A stretch of 64,000 bases of DNA from Bhargavaea sp. CC-171006 (lineage in GTDB: Bacteria > Bacillota > Bacilli > Bacillales_A > Planococcaceae), in assembly GCF_009761675.1 (NCBI RefSeq), contig NZ_QUZH01000027.1, positions 62,001-126,000 on the forward strand, given 5' to 3'. Both the position numbers and the translations under genes were made by a program. This document shows, piece by piece, positions 1 to 11,132 of the stretch (positions are counted from its first letter, which is position 1; every line of letters starts with the position of its first letter). The notes beneath the pieces are model-generated. The model searched no databases. It saw only the letters and a list, made by a program, of their open reading frames with translations, and was not told where the DNA came from.

Positions 1-126
1 GTCGATGAACACCCGCAGGAACCAATCGCGTCCCTCTTTAACAAATTCGATGTCGACAAGTTCCAGATCCTGCTCTTCGAGGATCGGCGTGACCAATGTT
101 TCGACTTCTTGTGTAACTTTGCTCAT
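1..126 (-). CDS. rimP: Ribosome maturation factor RimP (5' part, cut by window edge)
   Basis: Only the first 42 codons are present; the gene runs off the left edge. RimP binds the 30S subunit and helps late maturation of the S12/pseudoknot region. The N-terminus ([19 protein letters not shown], then a [13 protein letters not shown] stretch) is typical of the family's alpha/beta N-domain. The start is fixed by a strong AAGGAGG at about 130-137. It lies directly downstream of polC, the usual order at the head of the nusA-infB operon. Identification rests on the N-terminus and the context. Confidence 0.88.
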   Translation of the reverse strand, partial: MSKVTQEVETLVTPILEEQDLELVDIEFVKEGRDWFLRVFID

Positions 127-163
127 AAGGACCTCCTTGTTTACAGGGAATTTCCCCCGACAA

Positions 164-195
164 ACAGAAAAGAGCGGGGGACCCCACTCTTCTGT
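164..195 (-). terminator. Hairpin after polC
   Basis: Between the polC stop and the rimP ribosome-binding site there is an imperfect inverted repeat (ACAGAA-GAG-GGGG pairing with CCCC-CTC-TTCTGT, one mismatch). On the minus strand it is followed by a short TTTGT tract. It is a plausible weak intrinsic terminator for the proS-polC transcript; the U tract is poor, so read-through into rimP is possible. Confidence 0.45.
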
Positions 196-255
196 GCGCG
201 ACTATCCGAACTTGTTGAATCCATTTTACCATAGCCGCACGGCTGTTGCAACAAA

Positions 256-3200
256 TCAGAAAAGCGAGAGCTGGTTGGCTTCGGGCATGCCTTCGAGGCA
301 TCCGAGCTCATCCAGGTAGTCGATAATGGCTCTCGAAACACGGCCGCGCTGCTGGAGATCTTCCTTGGAAAGGAACTCCCCATTTTCTCTTGCTTCCGCA
401 ATTGCGCGGGCCACGTTATTCCCGAGGCCGGGTACCGCGTTAAATGGCGGGATCAGTGAATCGCCTTCGATGACGAACTCGGTCGCCTTAGATTTGTAGA
501 GATCCACCTTACCAAATTTATACCCGCGTTCGCACATTTCAAGCGCAAGCTCAAGGACGGTCAGGAGACTCTTTTCCTTCGGCGATGCATCCAGTCCCTT
601 GGCCTCGATTTCGTCGATGCGGGCCCTGATCGTCGCAGATCCCTTGTTCATCGCGATCAGATCAAAGTCGGATGCGCGGACGGTGAAGTACGCCGCATAG
701 TAGAGCAGCGGCTTATGGACCTTGAACCACGCAATCCGTACTGCCATGAGGACATAGGCGGCGGCGTGTGCCTTCGGGAACATGTACTTGATTTTTTTGC
801 AGGAGTCGATGTACCAGTCCGGAACGCCATTCTTCTTCATCTCCGCTTCAAACTCGGGAGTGAGTCCGCGGCCTTTCCGCACCGACTCCATGATTTTGAA
901 CGCAAGCGATGGCTCAAGACCTTTGTGCATCAGGTAGACCATGATATCATCCCGGCAGCCGATCACTTCGGACAGCACGCAGGTCTTGTTGTGGATCAGT
1001 TCCTGCGCATTGCCGAGCCAGACGTCAGTTCCGTGGGACAGCCCGGAAATTTGGACGAGTTCCGAGAACGTGGACGGCCTCGTATCCTCCAGCATCTGTC
1101 GGACAAAGCGGGTGCCGAATTCAGGGATGCCGAGCGTACCGGTTTTACACCTGATCTGCTCCTCGGTGACCCCAAGAGATTCAGGTGTGCTGAATATCTT
1201 CATGACTTCCTGGTCGTCGACCGGAATCTTTTTCGGATCCAGGCCGGACAGATCCTGAAGCATTCGGATGACCGTAGGATCATCGTGCCCGAGGATGTCC
1301 AGCTTCAGCAGGTTATCGTGGATCGAATGGAAGTCAAAATGAGTCGTCTTCCACGACGCCTCCTGGTCGTCCGCCGGGAACTGCACGGGGCTGAAATCAT
1401 AGATATCCATCGTGTCCGGCACAACAATGATTCCCCCCGGGTGCTGACCGGTGTTCCGCTTGACGCCGCTGCAGCCCTGGACAAGACGGTCGATTTCCGC
1501 ATTTCTCATCGTCAGGCCATTGTCGTTCATGTAACCGCGCACGTAACCGTATGCCGTCTTTTCGGCTACCGTGCCGATGGTGCCCGCACGGTACACATAG
1601 TCTTCACCAAACAGCTCTTTTGTATAATTGTGCGCGCGAGGCTGGTATTCGCCGCTGAAGTTCAGGTCGATATCCGGGACCTTGTCGCCCTTGAAGCCGA
1701 GGAATGTCTCGAACGGAATATCATGGCCGTCTTTTGTCATTGCGACTCCGCAGGTTTCACAATCTTTTCGCGGAAGGTCGAAGCCGGAGCCGATGGAACC
1801 GTCTGTGATGAATTCCGACTTTTTGCAGGACGGGCATACATAGTGCGGCGGAAGCGGATTGACTTCGGTGATTTCCATCATCGTCGCGACAAGCGACGAG
1901 CCGACCGACCCCCGGGATCCGACAAGGTAGCCGTCGTCCAGCGACTTTTTGACCAGCTTGTGCGAAATCAGATAAATGACCCCGAAGCCGTGTCCGATGA
2001 TGGACTTCAATTCTTTTTCGATCCGTTCGGTGACGATCTCAGGCAGCTCCTCACCATAAATCGAGCGTGCCATCGTATACGTCAGATTTCTGACTTCATC
2101 GTCCGCCCCTTCAATGACAGGCGTATACAGCTCATCCCTGATGACCTGGACATCGCCGATCAGGTCTGCAATCTGCTGCGGGTTGTCGATGACGATCTGC
2201 TCCGCCTTTTCCTCGCCGAGGAATTCGAATTCCTTCAGCATTTCATCTGTCGTGCGGAAGTGGACGTCAGGTAAACTATGGCGGTTGAGCGGGTTGGCCC
2301 CGCCCTGTGAGCCGACAAGGATTTTCCGGTAAGCGGCCTGATGCTCGTCGATATAGTGAACATTCCCCGTTGCCACGACGGGTATACCGGTCTTCTTGCC
2401 GAGTTTCATCATTTTCCGGATGATGTCCTCAAGATTCCATTCATCCCTGACCAGCTCCAGTTCGATCAGATGCTGATAGACCGGTTTAGGATGCACTTCC
2501 AGATAATCGTAAAACTTGGCGATCTGTTCGACTTCATCAAGCGGCTTCTGCATGAGTCCCTCAAACACTTCCCCTTTGTCACACCCGGAACCGATCAGCA
2601 GCCCTTCCCGATGACGCTGCAAAACCGACCGCGGGATGCGCGGAACCCGGTAAAACGTCTCGGTGTGCGAATGGGAAACAAGCTTGAACAGGTTTTTCAG
2701 GCCGACCGCGTCCCTGACAAGGATCGTGCAGTGGGACGGACGGGCACGCTTGTAAGATTCCCCCCCGCCGATATGGAGGTTGAACTCGTCATGGCGCCGG
2801 ATGGCGTACTCCTGCTCCGCTTCCTTCAGCAGATGAATCAGCAGATGCCCGGTCGCTTCACAGTCATAGATCGCACGGTGATGCTGAGTGAGGTCGATGC
2901 CGAACTTTTTACAGAGCGTGTTAAGCCTGTGGTTTTTAAGCTCGGGATGAAGTAGCCTTGCGAGCTCCAGTGTATCGACGACTGGATGCTCGCGCTCCTC
3001 CACACCCGCGAGCTTGTAGGCTTCGTAGAGGAAGCCCATATCAAATGTTGCATTGTGGGCGACAAGGATGCCGTCACCTGCAAATTCCCGGAACCGGCGG
3101 GCCACATCTTCGATGGCCGGAGCGCCTCTCACCATATCATCGGTGATCCCGGTGAGCTCAATTGTCGTAGCGGACAGTGGATGACCCGGGTCGGAGAAGC

Positions 3201-4575
3201 TTTCGAATGTATCGATGATCTCCCCGCCCTTCACCTTCACCGCTGCGAGTTCGATGATCTTATCGTAGACCGCAGACAGGCCGGTCGTCTCCACGTCGAA
3301 GACGATGAATTCAGCATCATCAAGGTTCCGGTCTACCTCATCGTAGGCGATCGGGATGCCGTCATCGACCAGGTTCGCCTCAAGACCGAAAATCACTTTG
3401 ATGCCGTGCTTTTTCCCCGCCGTGTAGGCATCCGGGAAAGCCTGGACATTGGAATGGTCAGTGATGGCGATAGCGGGGTGGCCCCACTTGGCTGCCTGGG
3501 CCACAAGCTCTCCTGCGGGAACCACAGCATCCATCTGGCTCATGTTGGAATGGGCATGCAGTTCGATGCGCTTCCGTCCTTCCGGCGCTTCATCCTTCTT
3601 CACCCTCGGGGCAATTTCCATAATGTCGTTTGCCATCATGACAAGATCGCGGATGAAGGTGTCGTTCTGGATGGACCCCCTTGCACGGACCCAGGCTCCC
3701 TTCTTGAGTGCGGTCATCATTTCCGCATCTTCCTTATCGCGGGAGAACATCTTGACGAGGATCGAATCTGTGTAGTCGGTCACTTTCACTGTCAGGAGGG
3801 AGCGGCCGCTCCGGAGTTCGCGCACTTCCACATCGAAGACGAAGCCCTCGATTGTGATTTTTCGTTCTTCGTCCTGGATCAGGCGGATGCCTGTGATTGG
3901 CTCATCCGGCTTGATCGGAAGGCCGATGGAAAACGGCCCCTCCGGACCGGTGGATTCCTTTTTATCTTTTTCCCGCTTTTTCATGTCTTCCAGAGCGCGG
4001 TTGGCGAGCGCCTCCTCCTCCAGTCTGCGCTGCTCGAAGAAGGCACGGCGCGCTTCTTCTTGGCCGTTGTCTTCTTCTCCTAGAACAAAATCGACGGACA
4101 GCCCTGTAAATCCGAACGAGCTGTAGGATTCCGAAATCAGGTTGCCGTACTTGCCCTTCATCGTCTGGAGTTCGAGCTCATTGCCGCATTTCAGCATGAG
4201 GGTCTGACCGTTCCATTGCGGAAGCTGCGACGCGAGCCGTTCCCGGACGGGCGGTGACATGTCCGCGATTTCGCCAACAGCGAGCTCATAATAGTCGCGG
4301 ACGCTCTGTTCATCGAACACCGGTTTCTCGGCGCGGATATCCAGCAAAACACGTGCAATCGGGGAGAATGTGGCGTCGATCCGCTTTCTGAACTCCCCGA
4401 AGATTGCAGCCGGAAGAATTGACCGCACCGTCACCCTGAAACGCCAGACGCGCGATTTTGTATGGACGTCCAGCCGTTCCAGTGTTGCACCTTCAAAGTG
4501 ACGGACCACTGCATCCTCTGTCATGCCGATATGTTGCAAAAGAATATTGAAGCGCATTCTCGGGTCTTGTTCCAT
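256..4575 (-). CDS. polC: DNA polymerase III PolC-type, alpha subunit
   Basis: Replicative polymerase of low-GC Gram-positives; 1439 residues, the normal PolC length. Order seen: N-terminal domain; OB fold at about 235-320; PHP domain starting with [12 protein letters not shown] at 340-351; a DEDD 3'-5' exonuclease inserted in the PHP domain (FDVETTGL at 426-433, then HNATFD and [11 protein letters not shown]); the PolC zinc site (CPSC 914-917 and CETC 939-942); the catalytic palm motif [12 protein letters not shown] at 967-978; and a C-terminal clamp-binding motif QLSLF at the extreme end. The start ATG follows AAGGAGGAAC. It lies between proS and rimP as in B. subtilis. No missing catalytic residue was noticed. 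Confidence 0.98.
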   Translation of the reverse strand: MEQDPRMRFNILLQHIGMTEDAVVRHFEGATLERLDVHTKSRVWRFRVTVRSILPAAIFGEFRKRIDATFSPIARVLLDIRAEKPVFDEQSVRDYYELAVGEIADMSPPVRERLASQLPQWNGQTLMLKCGNELELQTMKGKYGNLISESYSSFGFTGLSVDFVLGEEDNGQEEARRAFFEQRRLEEEALANRALEDMKKREKDKKESTGPEGPFSIGLPIKPDEPITGIRLIQDEERKITIEGFVFDVEVRELRSGRSLLTVKVTDYTDSILVKMFSRDKEDAEMMTALKKGAWVRARGSIQNDTFIRDLVMMANDIMEIAPRVKKDEAPEGRKRIELHAHSNMSQMDAVVPAGELVAQAAKWGHPAIAITDHSNVQAFPDAYTAGKKHGIKVIFGLEANLVDDGIPIAYDEVDRNLDDAEFIVFDVETTGLSAVYDKIIELAAVKVKGGEIIDTFESFSDPGHPLSATTIELTGITDDMVRGAPAIEDVARRFREFAGDGILVAHNATFDMGFLYEAYKLAGVEEREHPVVDTLELARLLHPELKNHRLNTLCKKFGIDLTQHHRAIYDCEATGHLLIHLLKEAEQEYAIRRHDEFNLHIGGGESYKRARPSHCTILVRDAVGLKNLFKLVSHSHTETFYRVPRIPRSVLQRHREGLLIGSGCDKGEVFEGLMQKPLDEVEQIAKFYDYLEVHPKPVYQHLIELELVRDEWNLEDIIRKMMKLGKKTGIPVVATGNVHYIDEHQAAYRKILVGSQGGANPLNRHSLPDVHFRTTDEMLKEFEFLGEEKAEQIVIDNPQQIADLIGDVQVIRDELYTPVIEGADDEVRNLTYTMARSIYGEELPEIVTERIEKELKSIIGHGFGVIYLISHKLVKKSLDDGYLVGSRGSVGSSLVATMMEITEVNPLPPHYVCPSCKKSEFITDGSIGSGFDLPRKDCETCGVAMTKDGHDIPFETFLGFKGDKVPDIDLNFSGEYQPRAHNYTKELFGEDYVYRAGTIGTVAEKTAYGYVRGYMNDNGLTMRNAEIDRLVQGCSGVKRNTGQHPGGIIVVPDTMDIYDFSPVQFPADDQEASWKTTHFDFHSIHDNLLKLDILGHDDPTVIRMLQDLSGLDPKKIPVDDQEVMKIFSTPESLGVTEEQIRCKTGTLGIPEFGTRFVRQMLEDTRPSTFSELVQISGLSHGTDVWLGNAQELIHNKTCVLSEVIGCRDDIMVYLMHKGLEPSLAFKIMESVRKGRGLTPEFEAEMKKNGVPDWYIDSCKKIKYMFPKAHAAAYVLMAVRIAWFKVHKPLLYYAAYFTVRASDFDLIAMNKGSATIRARIDEIEAKGLDASPKEKSLLTVLELALEMCERGYKFGKVDLYKSKATEFVIEGDSLIPPFNAVPGLGNNVARAIAEARENGEFLSKEDLQQRGRVSRAIIDYLDELGCLEGMPEANQLSLF

Positions 4576-4601
4576 AGGATGTTCCTCCTTCCCTTCAGAA
4601 C

Positions 4602-4640
4602 CGAAAAAAGAAGGGAAAAGCCCAAAGGCTTTCCCGTTCT
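4602..4640 (-). terminator. Intrinsic terminator after proS
   Basis: On the minus strand GGGAAAGCC-TTTG-GGCTTTTCCC forms a stem of about 9 bp followed by TTCTTTTTTC, just after the proS stop and before the polC ribosome-binding site. PolC could be made by read-through or from an unrecognised promoter. Confidence 0.8.
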
Positions 4641-4659
4641 TCCGGTCCCGTCTTGTTTA

Positions 4660-6360
4660 TCAGCCGAAGAACGAACGGAGTTTGTCCGTAAGTTCTTCTT
4701 TTTTCCATTCAGCTGTTTCACCGGTTGCCCGGAACTTAACTTCCACGATGCCTTCGACGGCCTTTTTGCCGACCGTCAGGCGGATCGGCAACCCGATCAG
4801 ATCCGCGTCCGCAAATTTGACGCCCGGGCGTTCCGCGCGGTCATCAAACAGCACATTGTAACGGTAAGAGGACAGAAGGCCGTATATTTCTTCAGCCAGT
4901 TCACGCTGTACGTCATCCTTCATGTTCACAGGAATCAGATGGATATCCGCAGGCGCGAGGTCCTTCGGCCACTTCAGGCCGTCATCATCGTTGAACTGTT
5001 CCGCCATGGCGGAAAGAAGGCGCGATACGCCGATTCCGTAACAGCCCATGATGTATGGCTGCTGACGGCCATTGTTGTCCAGGAAAGTCCCTTCCATCGG
5101 TTCGGAATAGGTTGTCCCCAATTTGAAGATGTGACCGACCTCAATCCCTCTTGCAAAGCGGATGGTGCCGGTTCCGTCCGGGGACGGGTCACCTTCCATG
5201 ATGAAGCGCAGATCTTCATAGGAATCCACCGAGAAATCCCGTTCCGGATTGGCATTCCGGTAATGCCGCCCGTCTTCGTTCGCGCCCGTCACCGCGTTGC
5301 GCATATAACGTACGGCATGATCAGCGATGACCTTCAGGCCGGTCGGCAGCTTAACCGGCCCGAGAGAGCCGATCTCCGTTCCGGTCGCCTCCTTGACCTG
5401 TTCCGGCGTGGCCATCTCGACCATGGATGCGTCAAGTGCATGCTTTACTTTAATATCATTGATCTCATGATCTCCACGGGACAGGACGATGACCGGTTCG
5501 TCGTCGACGATGAATACAAGTGTCTTGATGCAGTCTTCCGGACGGACATCCAGGAAAGCTGCAACATCATCGATTGTCTTCACGTCAGGCGTGTCGACCT
5601 TCTCGATTGCGAGTTCTTCACCTTCCGGTTCCGGGTAAGCAACGTTGACTTCCGCCATTTCGATGTTCGCCGCAAAGTCAGACGCGTCGCTGTAGGCGAT
5701 CGTGTCCTCGCCGACCTCAGACAGCACCATGAACTCATGGGTATCCTTCCCGCCGATCGCTCCGGAATCTGCGATGACCGCGCGGAAGTTCAGGCCCAGC
5801 CGGGTGAATATGTTCGTATAGGCCTGTTTCATATCCTCGTATGTTTCATCCAGGCTTTCCTTGGAGTCGTGGAAGGAATAAGCATCCTTCATGATGAACT
5901 CCCGGCCACGGAGAAGTCCGAAGCGCGGGCGCTTCTCGTCACGGAACTTTGTCTGGATCTGATAAAGGGTAAGCGGCAGCTTTTTGTAGGATTTGATTTC
6001 ATCGCGAAGAAGCGAAGTGATGACTTCTTCGTGGGTCGGTCCCAGTGCGAACTCACGGCCGTGGCGGTCATTAAGCCTCATCAGCTCTGGGCCATAGGTG
6101 TACCAGCGCCCCGTTTCCTGCCAGAGTTCAGCCTGCTGAAGGGATGGCATCAGCACTTCTGAACCGCCGATCGCATCCATCTCCTCACGGACGATTGTCT
6201 CGATTTTTGTGAGCATCTTCTTGGCCAGCGGAAGGTAGGAATAAACCCCGCTCGTATTCTGCCGTATATATCCTGCGCGCAACAAGAGCTGATGGGACTT
6301 GAGATCCGCGTCAGAAGGCGTTTCGCGCAATGTAGGAATGAACGTTTTGCTTTGTCTCAT
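4660..6360 (-). CDS. proS: Prolyl-tRNA synthetase (bacterial type with editing domain)
   Basis: Charges tRNA-Pro; class II synthetase. 566 residues, matching the bacterial (ProS type 1) family. Class II motifs are visible: motif 1 region [16 protein letters not shown], motif 2 region [17 protein letters not shown], motif 3 [13 protein letters not shown] near the C-terminus. The long insert between motifs 2 and 3 is the editing (INS) domain that removes mis-charged alanine. A TTG at 6384 would add eight residues, but the ATG at 6360 ([13 protein letters not shown]) matches the family N-terminus. It follows rseP by 33 bases. No T-box leader is present. Confidence 0.97.
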   Translation of the reverse strand: MRQSKTFIPTLRETPSDADLKSHQLLLRAGYIRQNTSGVYSYLPLAKKMLTKIETIVREEMDAIGGSEVLMPSLQQAELWQETGRWYTYGPELMRLNDRHGREFALGPTHEEVITSLLRDEIKSYKKLPLTLYQIQTKFRDEKRPRFGLLRGREFIMKDAYSFHDSKESLDETYEDMKQAYTNIFTRLGLNFRAVIADSGAIGGKDTHEFMVLSEVGEDTIAYSDASDFAANIEMAEVNVAYPEPEGEELAIEKVDTPDVKTIDDVAAFLDVRPEDCIKTLVFIVDDEPVIVLSRGDHEINDIKVKHALDASMVEMATPEQVKEATGTEIGSLGPVKLPTGLKVIADHAVRYMRNAVTGANEDGRHYRNANPERDFSVDSYEDLRFIMEGDPSPDGTGTIRFARGIEVGHIFKLGTTYSEPMEGTFLDNNGRQQPYIMGCYGIGVSRLLSAMAEQFNDDDGLKWPKDLAPADIHLIPVNMKDDVQRELAEEIYGLLSSYRYNVLFDDRAERPGVKFADADLIGLPIRLTVGKKAVEGIVEVKFRATGETAEWKKEELTDKLRSFFG

Positions 6361-6393
6361 CGGTATAGCACCCCGGATATTCAATATTGTGGA

Positions 6394-7653
6394 TCAGAAG
6401 AAAAATCGCTGGATATCGTTCCAGGTAACGACGATCATCAGGACCATCAGCAGCATGATGCCGACGAAATGGACCATACCTTCTTTCTGCTTGTCAATCG
6501 GCCGGCCTCTGAGCGCCTCAAATCCGAAGAACAGCAGCCTTCCCCCATCCAATGCAGGGAGAGGAAGCAGGTTCATGATGCCCAGGTTGATCGACAGCAC
6601 TGCTGCCCAGTTCATCAGATTGAAAATACCCGCCTGCGCAACTGCTCCGGTCGCCTGGTAGATGCCGACCGGCCCCGATAGCGCCTCAATCGTAAACTGG
6701 CCGGTCACCAGCATGCCAAGCAGCTGGAAGATCCGCTTAAACCAGAACCACGTCTGTTCGGCGCCATAGGCAACTGTGCCAAGGACATTTTTCTCATAAA
6801 CCGGCTCATAAAGGACACCGATCTGTCCGATCGTCTGTCCTTCCACATCGATGGAAGCTGGCGTGACATTGACCTCTTCGACAGAGCCGTCCCGCTCCAC
6901 CCCGATTGTCAGCTGTTCGCCCGGGCTGTCCTGGATGATTGCCGAGAAAGCATTCCAGGTGCCGACTTCACGCCCATTGACGGAAACGATCCTGTCCCCC
7001 TTCTCGATGCCGGCAGAAATGGCGGGACCATCATCTGTCACATCTGCTATGACGGGATCATCCTGAGGGATTCCCTGGATCAGACCGAGAATGACAAAAA
7101 TGAAAAATGCGAGGATGAAGTTAAAGAGCGGCCCTGCAATGATGGTTGCCGACCGCGCCGCGAGCGACTTGGACTCAAACTGCCGGTCGTAAGGGGCGAT
7201 GAGGGTTTCCGTCCCTTTCTCTGAGATGATCGCTTTCCGTGATACCGGGTAGCGCACCCTCCGCTCTTCTTCATCATAGCCGTCAATGTACAGGTCTTTT
7301 TCCAGGTCTGCCTTTTCCACTTCCATATAGAGCATGTCCGGCGTCCTGTCATTCTGGTTCAGGACGATGCGCTCGGCACGCCCTTCTTTATCCAGAAGGA
7401 GTCCGATCCGGTGGCCGGGCTGGAGTTCGACCTTGTCGAAGTCCTCACCGGCCATCCGGACATATCCTCCAAGCGGCAGCAGCCGGATCGTATAGAGGGT
7501 TTCCCCTTTGCTGATGCCGATCAATTTCGGACCGAAACCGATGGCAAACTCCCTGACCATGATGCCGGACCTTTTGGCAAGGAGGAAATGGCCCAGCTCA
7601 TGAAAGAAGACGAGCGAACCGAAAACGACGATAAATGCAAGGATTGTCTGCAT
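6394..7653 (-). CDS. rseP: Site-2 intramembrane zinc metalloprotease RseP/RasP
   Basis: Membrane protease that cleaves transmembrane segments of anti-sigma factors and remnant signal peptides. Seen: N-terminal transmembrane helix with HELGH at 18-22 (zinc and catalytic Glu), a PDZ domain in the middle (IEKGDRIVSVNGREVGTW), and the second zinc motif PALDGGRLL with surrounding hydrophobic helices. 419 residues from the ATG at 7653. A GTG two codons upstream abuts the AAGGTGG ribosome-binding site, so the ATG, six bases away, is preferred. Order dxr-rseP-proS is standard for Bacillales. Confidence 0.95.
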   Translation of the reverse strand: MQTILAFIVVFGSLVFFHELGHFLLAKRSGIMVREFAIGFGPKLIGISKGETLYTIRLLPLGGYVRMAGEDFDKVELQPGHRIGLLLDKEGRAERIVLNQNDRTPDMLYMEVEKADLEKDLYIDGYDEEERRVRYPVSRKAIISEKGTETLIAPYDRQFESKSLAARSATIIAGPLFNFILAFFIFVILGLIQGIPQDDPVIADVTDDGPAISAGIEKGDRIVSVNGREVGTWNAFSAIIQDSPGEQLTIGVERDGSVEEVNVTPASIDVEGQTIGQIGVLYEPVYEKNVLGTVAYGAEQTWFWFKRIFQLLGMLVTGQFTIEALSGPVGIYQATGAVAQAGIFNLMNWAAVLSINLGIMNLLPLPALDGGRLLFFGFEALRGRPIDKQKEGMVHFVGIMLLMVLMIVVTWNDIQRFFF

Positions 7654-7697
7654 GTGCACCCACCTTCAACCGGCTATCCGCCGGATTTCATATCGTC

Positions 7698-8846
7698 CTA
7701 TTTTACCATATCGAGGACGGCTTTTCTTGTCTCCGTGTCTACAGCGAGCACGGTCTCCAGATCTGGTTCCGAGATGAGGTCATGCCGTTCAAGCGCCCGT
7801 TCAACGAGGGGCTCAATTTCGGTGAAAGTAATTCGGCCTTCCATGAATAGGGCGACCGCGACTTCGTTTGCCGCATTCATGACAGTGGTTGCCGTCCCTC
7901 CTGCCCTGCCCGAGTCGAAGGCGATCCGGAGTGCCGGGAAGCGGTTCAGGTCAACTTCCTCAAAGTGAAGCAAACCGATTTTCGCCAGGTCCAGCCTTTC
8001 CGTCCCCTTTCTCGGAAGCCTGTCCGGGTAAGTGAGTGCATACTGGATCGGCACCCGCATATCCGGTGAGCCCAGCTGTGCGATCACGCTTGTATCTTCG
8101 AACTCCACCATGGAGTGGATGATACTCTCCCTATGAAGAAGGACATCAATCCGGTCATACGGCATTCCGAACAGGTGGTGCGCTTCGATCACTTCGAGTC
8201 CTTTGTTCATCATCGTCGCAGAATCGATTGTCAGCTTGCTTCCCATTGACCAGTTGGGATGAGCTAGCGCTTCCTCGACAGTGACACCTTCCAGTTCATC
8301 ACGGGGCTTATCCCGGAAACTGCCTCCGGATGCTGTCAGGATCAGACGATCCACCCGTTTCGGGTCCTCGCCGTTCAGCGCCTGGAACAGAGCGGAATGT
8401 TCGCTGTCGACCGGAAGCAGGCGAACGCCATGCTTGTCCGCCTCCGCCGTTACGATTGAACCTGCGGCCACCAGTGTCTCTTTGTTTGCAATGGCGATGT
8501 CACGGCCGCTCCGAATGGCTTCAAGTGTAGGCTCAAGACCGACGCTGCCAATCACCGCGCCGACAACGATGTCCGCTTCGACCCCAGCCGCAGCTTCGAG
8601 CAGGCCTTCCCTTCCGGAGCCAAAACGGATTCCCGGATATTCCGCCCTCAGTGTGGCGGCATCCGCCTCATCCGAAACCGAGACAAACAGCGGTTTCACC
8701 TGGTTGAGGATTTCCCGAAGCTTGATAAGGTTTCTACCGGCTGCCATTGCCGTGATTTCAAAACGCCCCGGATCTGCCAGGACGATGTCGACCGTCTGAG
8801 TACCGATAGAACCGGTGGCGCCCAATAAACTGATTTTCTTAACCAT
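7698..8846 (-). CDS. dxr: 1-deoxy-D-xylulose 5-phosphate reductoisomerase
   Basis: Second step of the MEP isoprenoid pathway: DXP to 2-C-methyl-D-erythritol 4-phosphate using NADPH and a divalent metal. 382 residues, the usual length. The N-terminal NADPH fold has GATGSIG at 9-15; the metal/substrate motifs appear as LPVDSEHSA and the flexible-loop region [31 protein letters not shown] precedes the ATG. Sits between cdsA (21-base gap) and rseP, in the run feeding undecaprenyl-phosphate synthesis by UppS. Confidence 0.97.
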   Translation of the reverse strand: MVKKISLLGATGSIGTQTVDIVLADPGRFEITAMAAGRNLIKLREILNQVKPLFVSVSDEADAATLRAEYPGIRFGSGREGLLEAAAGVEADIVVGAVIGSVGLEPTLEAIRSGRDIAIANKETLVAAGSIVTAEADKHGVRLLPVDSEHSALFQALNGEDPKRVDRLILTASGGSFRDKPRDELEGVTVEEALAHPNWSMGSKLTIDSATMMNKGLEVIEAHHLFGMPYDRIDVLLHRESIIHSMVEFEDTSVIAQLGSPDMRVPIQYALTYPDRLPRKGTERLDLAKIGLLHFEEVDLNRFPALRIAFDSGRAGGTATTVMNAANEVAVALFMEGRITFTEIEPLVERALERHDLISEPDLETVLAVDTETRKAVLDMVK

Positions 8847-8867
8847 GATATGCTACTTCCTTTCCGT

Positions 8868-9662
8868 TCATCCAACAAAGTGAAGGAGGCTCAGCACCGG
8901 AAGGACAAAGAGCAGGCTGTCGAACCGGTCGAGGATTCCGCCGTGGCCCGGCAGGATATTCCCCGAATCCTTCACGCCGTAATGCCTCTTGAGCGCCGAT
9001 TCCACGAGATCACCGATCTGCCCCGTCACCGAGGCGACAACTGTCACTGCGATTAGGATCAGATAGGAATCGGTGACCGGCATGAACAGCTGGAAAAGGC
9101 ATGCTGCGATGACTGCAGCCACGATGCCGCCGAGAAAGCCCTCAACGGTTTTGTTCGGTGAGATTTCGGGCCAGAGTTTCCGTTTGCCGAAGCTGCGCCC
9201 GGTGAAATACGCACCCGTGTCTGTCAGCCATACGACGATGAGCGCATAAATGATATATTCGATTCCCGCGTCACGCGTGACAATCAGGTAGTAGAAGCCA
9301 ATTCCCAGATAGAGCATGGCAAGTACCGTGAAGGCCGCGTGCTCGAATGTAAACCTGTTTTTCACGACAACGGTATATACCAGGAGCAGAAGGACTGTCA
9401 TATAGACCACTTCAATCTTGGTATAACCGGTATACTCTGTGATTACCGCTGCCCATTCCGGCTTCAGCAGGAAGCTAAAAAGGGCAAGCACTGCAAGCAA
9501 TCCCGGAATGGAGAAGACGGAAATCTTCTTCATCCGGAGCAGTTCGTACATCCCGATCGCAGCAAGCAGGAAGACCGCCAGCGTAAACGGCAGCCCCCCG
9601 ATGATGACTAGCGGGATAAAGAGAAGGGCGGCCACCACGCCCGTAATGATTCGGGTCTTCAA
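8868..9662 (-). CDS. cdsA: Phosphatidate cytidylyltransferase
   Basis: Makes CDP-diacylglycerol from CTP and phosphatidic acid at the membrane. 264 residues, strongly hydrophobic with about seven membrane segments. The C-terminal family signature is present (PNKTVEGFLGG, then DLVESALKRHYGVKDSG and PGHGGILDRFDSL). The start overlaps the uppS stop by 4 bases (ATGA), indicating translational coupling. Confidence 0.96.
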   Translation of the reverse strand: MKTRIITGVVAALLFIPLVIIGGLPFTLAVFLLAAIGMYELLRMKKISVFSIPGLLAVLALFSFLLKPEWAAVITEYTGYTKIEVVYMTVLLLLVYTVVVKNRFTFEHAAFTVLAMLYLGIGFYYLIVTRDAGIEYIIYALIVVWLTDTGAYFTGRSFGKRKLWPEISPNKTVEGFLGGIVAAVIAACLFQLFMPVTDSYLILIAVTVVASVTGQIGDLVESALKRHYGVKDSGNILPGHGGILDRFDSLLFVLPVLSLLHFVG

Positions 9663-10450
9663 TCCGTGTCCTCCTTATCAACCCCGCCATAACGGCGGTT
9701 CCTTGCCTGGTAGACAGCGAGCGCTTCCTGCAGCCGGGTTTCGTCGAAATCCGGCCAAAGCGTATCGGTAAACCAGAATTCTGTATAGGCAAGCTGCCAG
9801 AGCATGAAGTTGCTGAGACGGACTTCTCCGCTTGTGCGGATCAAAAGGTCCGGCTCCGGCAGATCTGCTGTCATCAGCGTGCCGGTGATCATCGATTCAT
9901 CGATATCTTCTGCGCTGATGCGGTTCTCGGCAACTGCCTTTGCAATCGAGCGGACGGCTTCCGTGATTTCTGAACGGCTGCCATAATTCATTGCGAAATT
10001 CAGGATCAACCCGTCATTGTCTGCAGTTTCTTCCATCGCCCGTGTGATCGCACGCCGTGTGTGCGGAGGAAGGTGCTCATAATCGCCAATCATCCGTACA
10101 CGGACATTGCGCTCCACAAGCTCCGGCAGATAAGTCCCGAGAAATTCTTCCGGCAGCCTCATCAGAAATTCCACTTCAGGCTTTGGCCGTTTCCAGTTCT
10201 CCGTGGAGAAGGCATAGAGGGTGAGCACTTTTATGCCCAGACGATCCGCTTCTCTGGTGATCTTGCGGACAGTCTTCATCCCTTCGTGGTGTCCCGCAAT
10301 TCTCGGAAGCGACCTCTTTTTTGCCCACCGGCCGTTTCCGTCCATGATGATGGCGATGTGCCGCGGAATCAAGGTCTCGTCCAGCATCGGACGGTCTGCA
10401 TTTTCCGCCTTTGATTCGCCGCCTTTTTTGCGGATCAATTTATCCAACAT
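9659..10450 (-). CDS. uppS: Undecaprenyl diphosphate synthase
   Basis: cis-prenyltransferase that elongates farnesyl-PP to undecaprenyl-PP, the lipid carrier for cell wall synthesis. 263 residues from the ATG at 10450, which follows GGAGGAAAT. A GTG/ATG further upstream would run into the promoter region. The P-loop-like motif HIAIIMDGNGRWA starts at 31 with catalytic Asp37; the conserved FSTENWKRP and the C-terminal PEPDLLIRTSGEVRLSNF and WPDFDE motifs are all present. Confidence 0.97.
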   Translation of the reverse strand: MLDKLIRKKGGESKAENADRPMLDETLIPRHIAIIMDGNGRWAKKRSLPRIAGHHEGMKTVRKITREADRLGIKVLTLYAFSTENWKRPKPEVEFLMRLPEEFLGTYLPELVERNVRVRMIGDYEHLPPHTRRAITRAMEETADNDGLILNFAMNYGSRSEITEAVRSIAKAVAENRISAEDIDESMITGTLMTADLPEPDLLIRTSGEVRLSNFMLWQLAYTEFWFTDTLWPDFDETRLQEALAVYQARNRRYGGVDKEDTD

Positions 10451-10498
10451 AATCAGATTTCCTCCACTCAACACCAATTCGGAATCCATGCTTTTACT

Positions 10499-10527
10499 AT
10501 CATAGCAGTTTTTCCACAACTAAAAAA
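10499..10527 (-). promoter_or_regulatory. Candidate sigma-A promoter for uppS-cdsA-dxr-rseP-proS
   Basis: Between the frr terminator and uppS there is an extended -10 (TGC-TATGAT, 10499-10507 on the minus strand). The -35 at 17-bp spacing is only TTTTTT and overlaps the frr terminator U tract. An extended -10 can compensate for a weak -35; not certain. Confidence 0.42.
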
Positions 10528-10553
10528 GGCGTCCTTTTAGTTTAGGACGCCCT
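10522..10553 (-). terminator. Intrinsic terminator after frr
   Basis: Minus strand: GGGCGTCC-loop-GGACGCC followed by TTTTTTA. An 8-bp GC-rich stem with a proper U tract, 22 bases after the frr stop. Confidence 0.87.
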
Positions 10554-10574
10554 TTAAGGGTTTTGGTTCTTTCT

Positions 10575-11132
10575 TTAGACTTCCATGATTTCTTCTTCTT
10601 TTTCTTTCGCGATATCATCGATCTGGCGGATATGGTCGTCCGTCATTTTCTGGATGTCATCGCTGTAACCGCGCTGGTCGTCTTCCGTGATCTCGCCGTT
10701 TTTCTCCAGTTTCTTGAGGGAATCGTTGGCATCACGGCGAATGTTGCGGATGGAGATTTTGCCTTCTTCCGCTTCCTTCTTGACCAGTTTGACAAGATCT
10801 TTCCGGCGCTCTTCTGTAAGTGCCGGAACCGCCAGACGGATCACGTTTCCGTCGTTCGCAGGCGTAAGCCCGAGGTCCGACTTCAAGATCGCTTTTTCAA
10901 TGTCGCCAATAACGGACTTGTCATATGGCTGGATTACCAGAAGGCGAGCCTCAGGAACGGAAATCCCGGCCAATTGGTTTACCGGTGTCGGCGCACCATA
11001 ATAATCGACCGAGATCCGGTCGAGAAGCGATGCATTTGCGCGGCCAGCACGGATCGAAGCCAGCTCACGGCGGAGCGACTGCAGAGACTTCACCATTCGG
11101 TCTTTTGTTTCTTCAATCAGATTGTTCACCAT
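10575..11132 (-). CDS. frr: Ribosome recycling factor
   Basis: Splits post-termination ribosomes together with EF-G. 185 residues, exactly the family length, with the alpha-helical bundle sequence typical of RRF ([20 protein letters not shown], then [16 protein letters not shown] and the helical C-terminus). The ATG overlaps the pyrH TAA by one base (TAATG), and its ribosome-binding site AGGAGG is inside the end of pyrH: pyrH and frr are translationally coupled. Confidence 0.98.
   Translation of the reverse strand: MVNNLIEETKDRMVKSLQSLRRELASIRAGRANASLLDRISVDYYGAPTPVNQLAGISVPEARLLVIQPYDKSVIGDIEKAILKSDLGLTPANDGNVIRLAVPALTEERRKDLVKLVKKEAEEGKISIRNIRRDANDSLKKLEKNGEITEDDQRGYSDDIQKMTDDHIRQIDDIAKEKEEEIMEV

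Noticed and set aside
715-2274. 519-codon plus-strand frame within polC
   Set aside because: Antisense to the polymerase domain of PolC.
4462-6162. 566-codon plus-strand frame opposite polC start and proS
   Set aside because: Antisense shadow; it spans a terminator and two genes in the other strand and resembles nothing.
6361-6393. T-box leader ahead of proS
   Set aside because: The gap to rseP is only 33 bases; no room or motif for a T-box.
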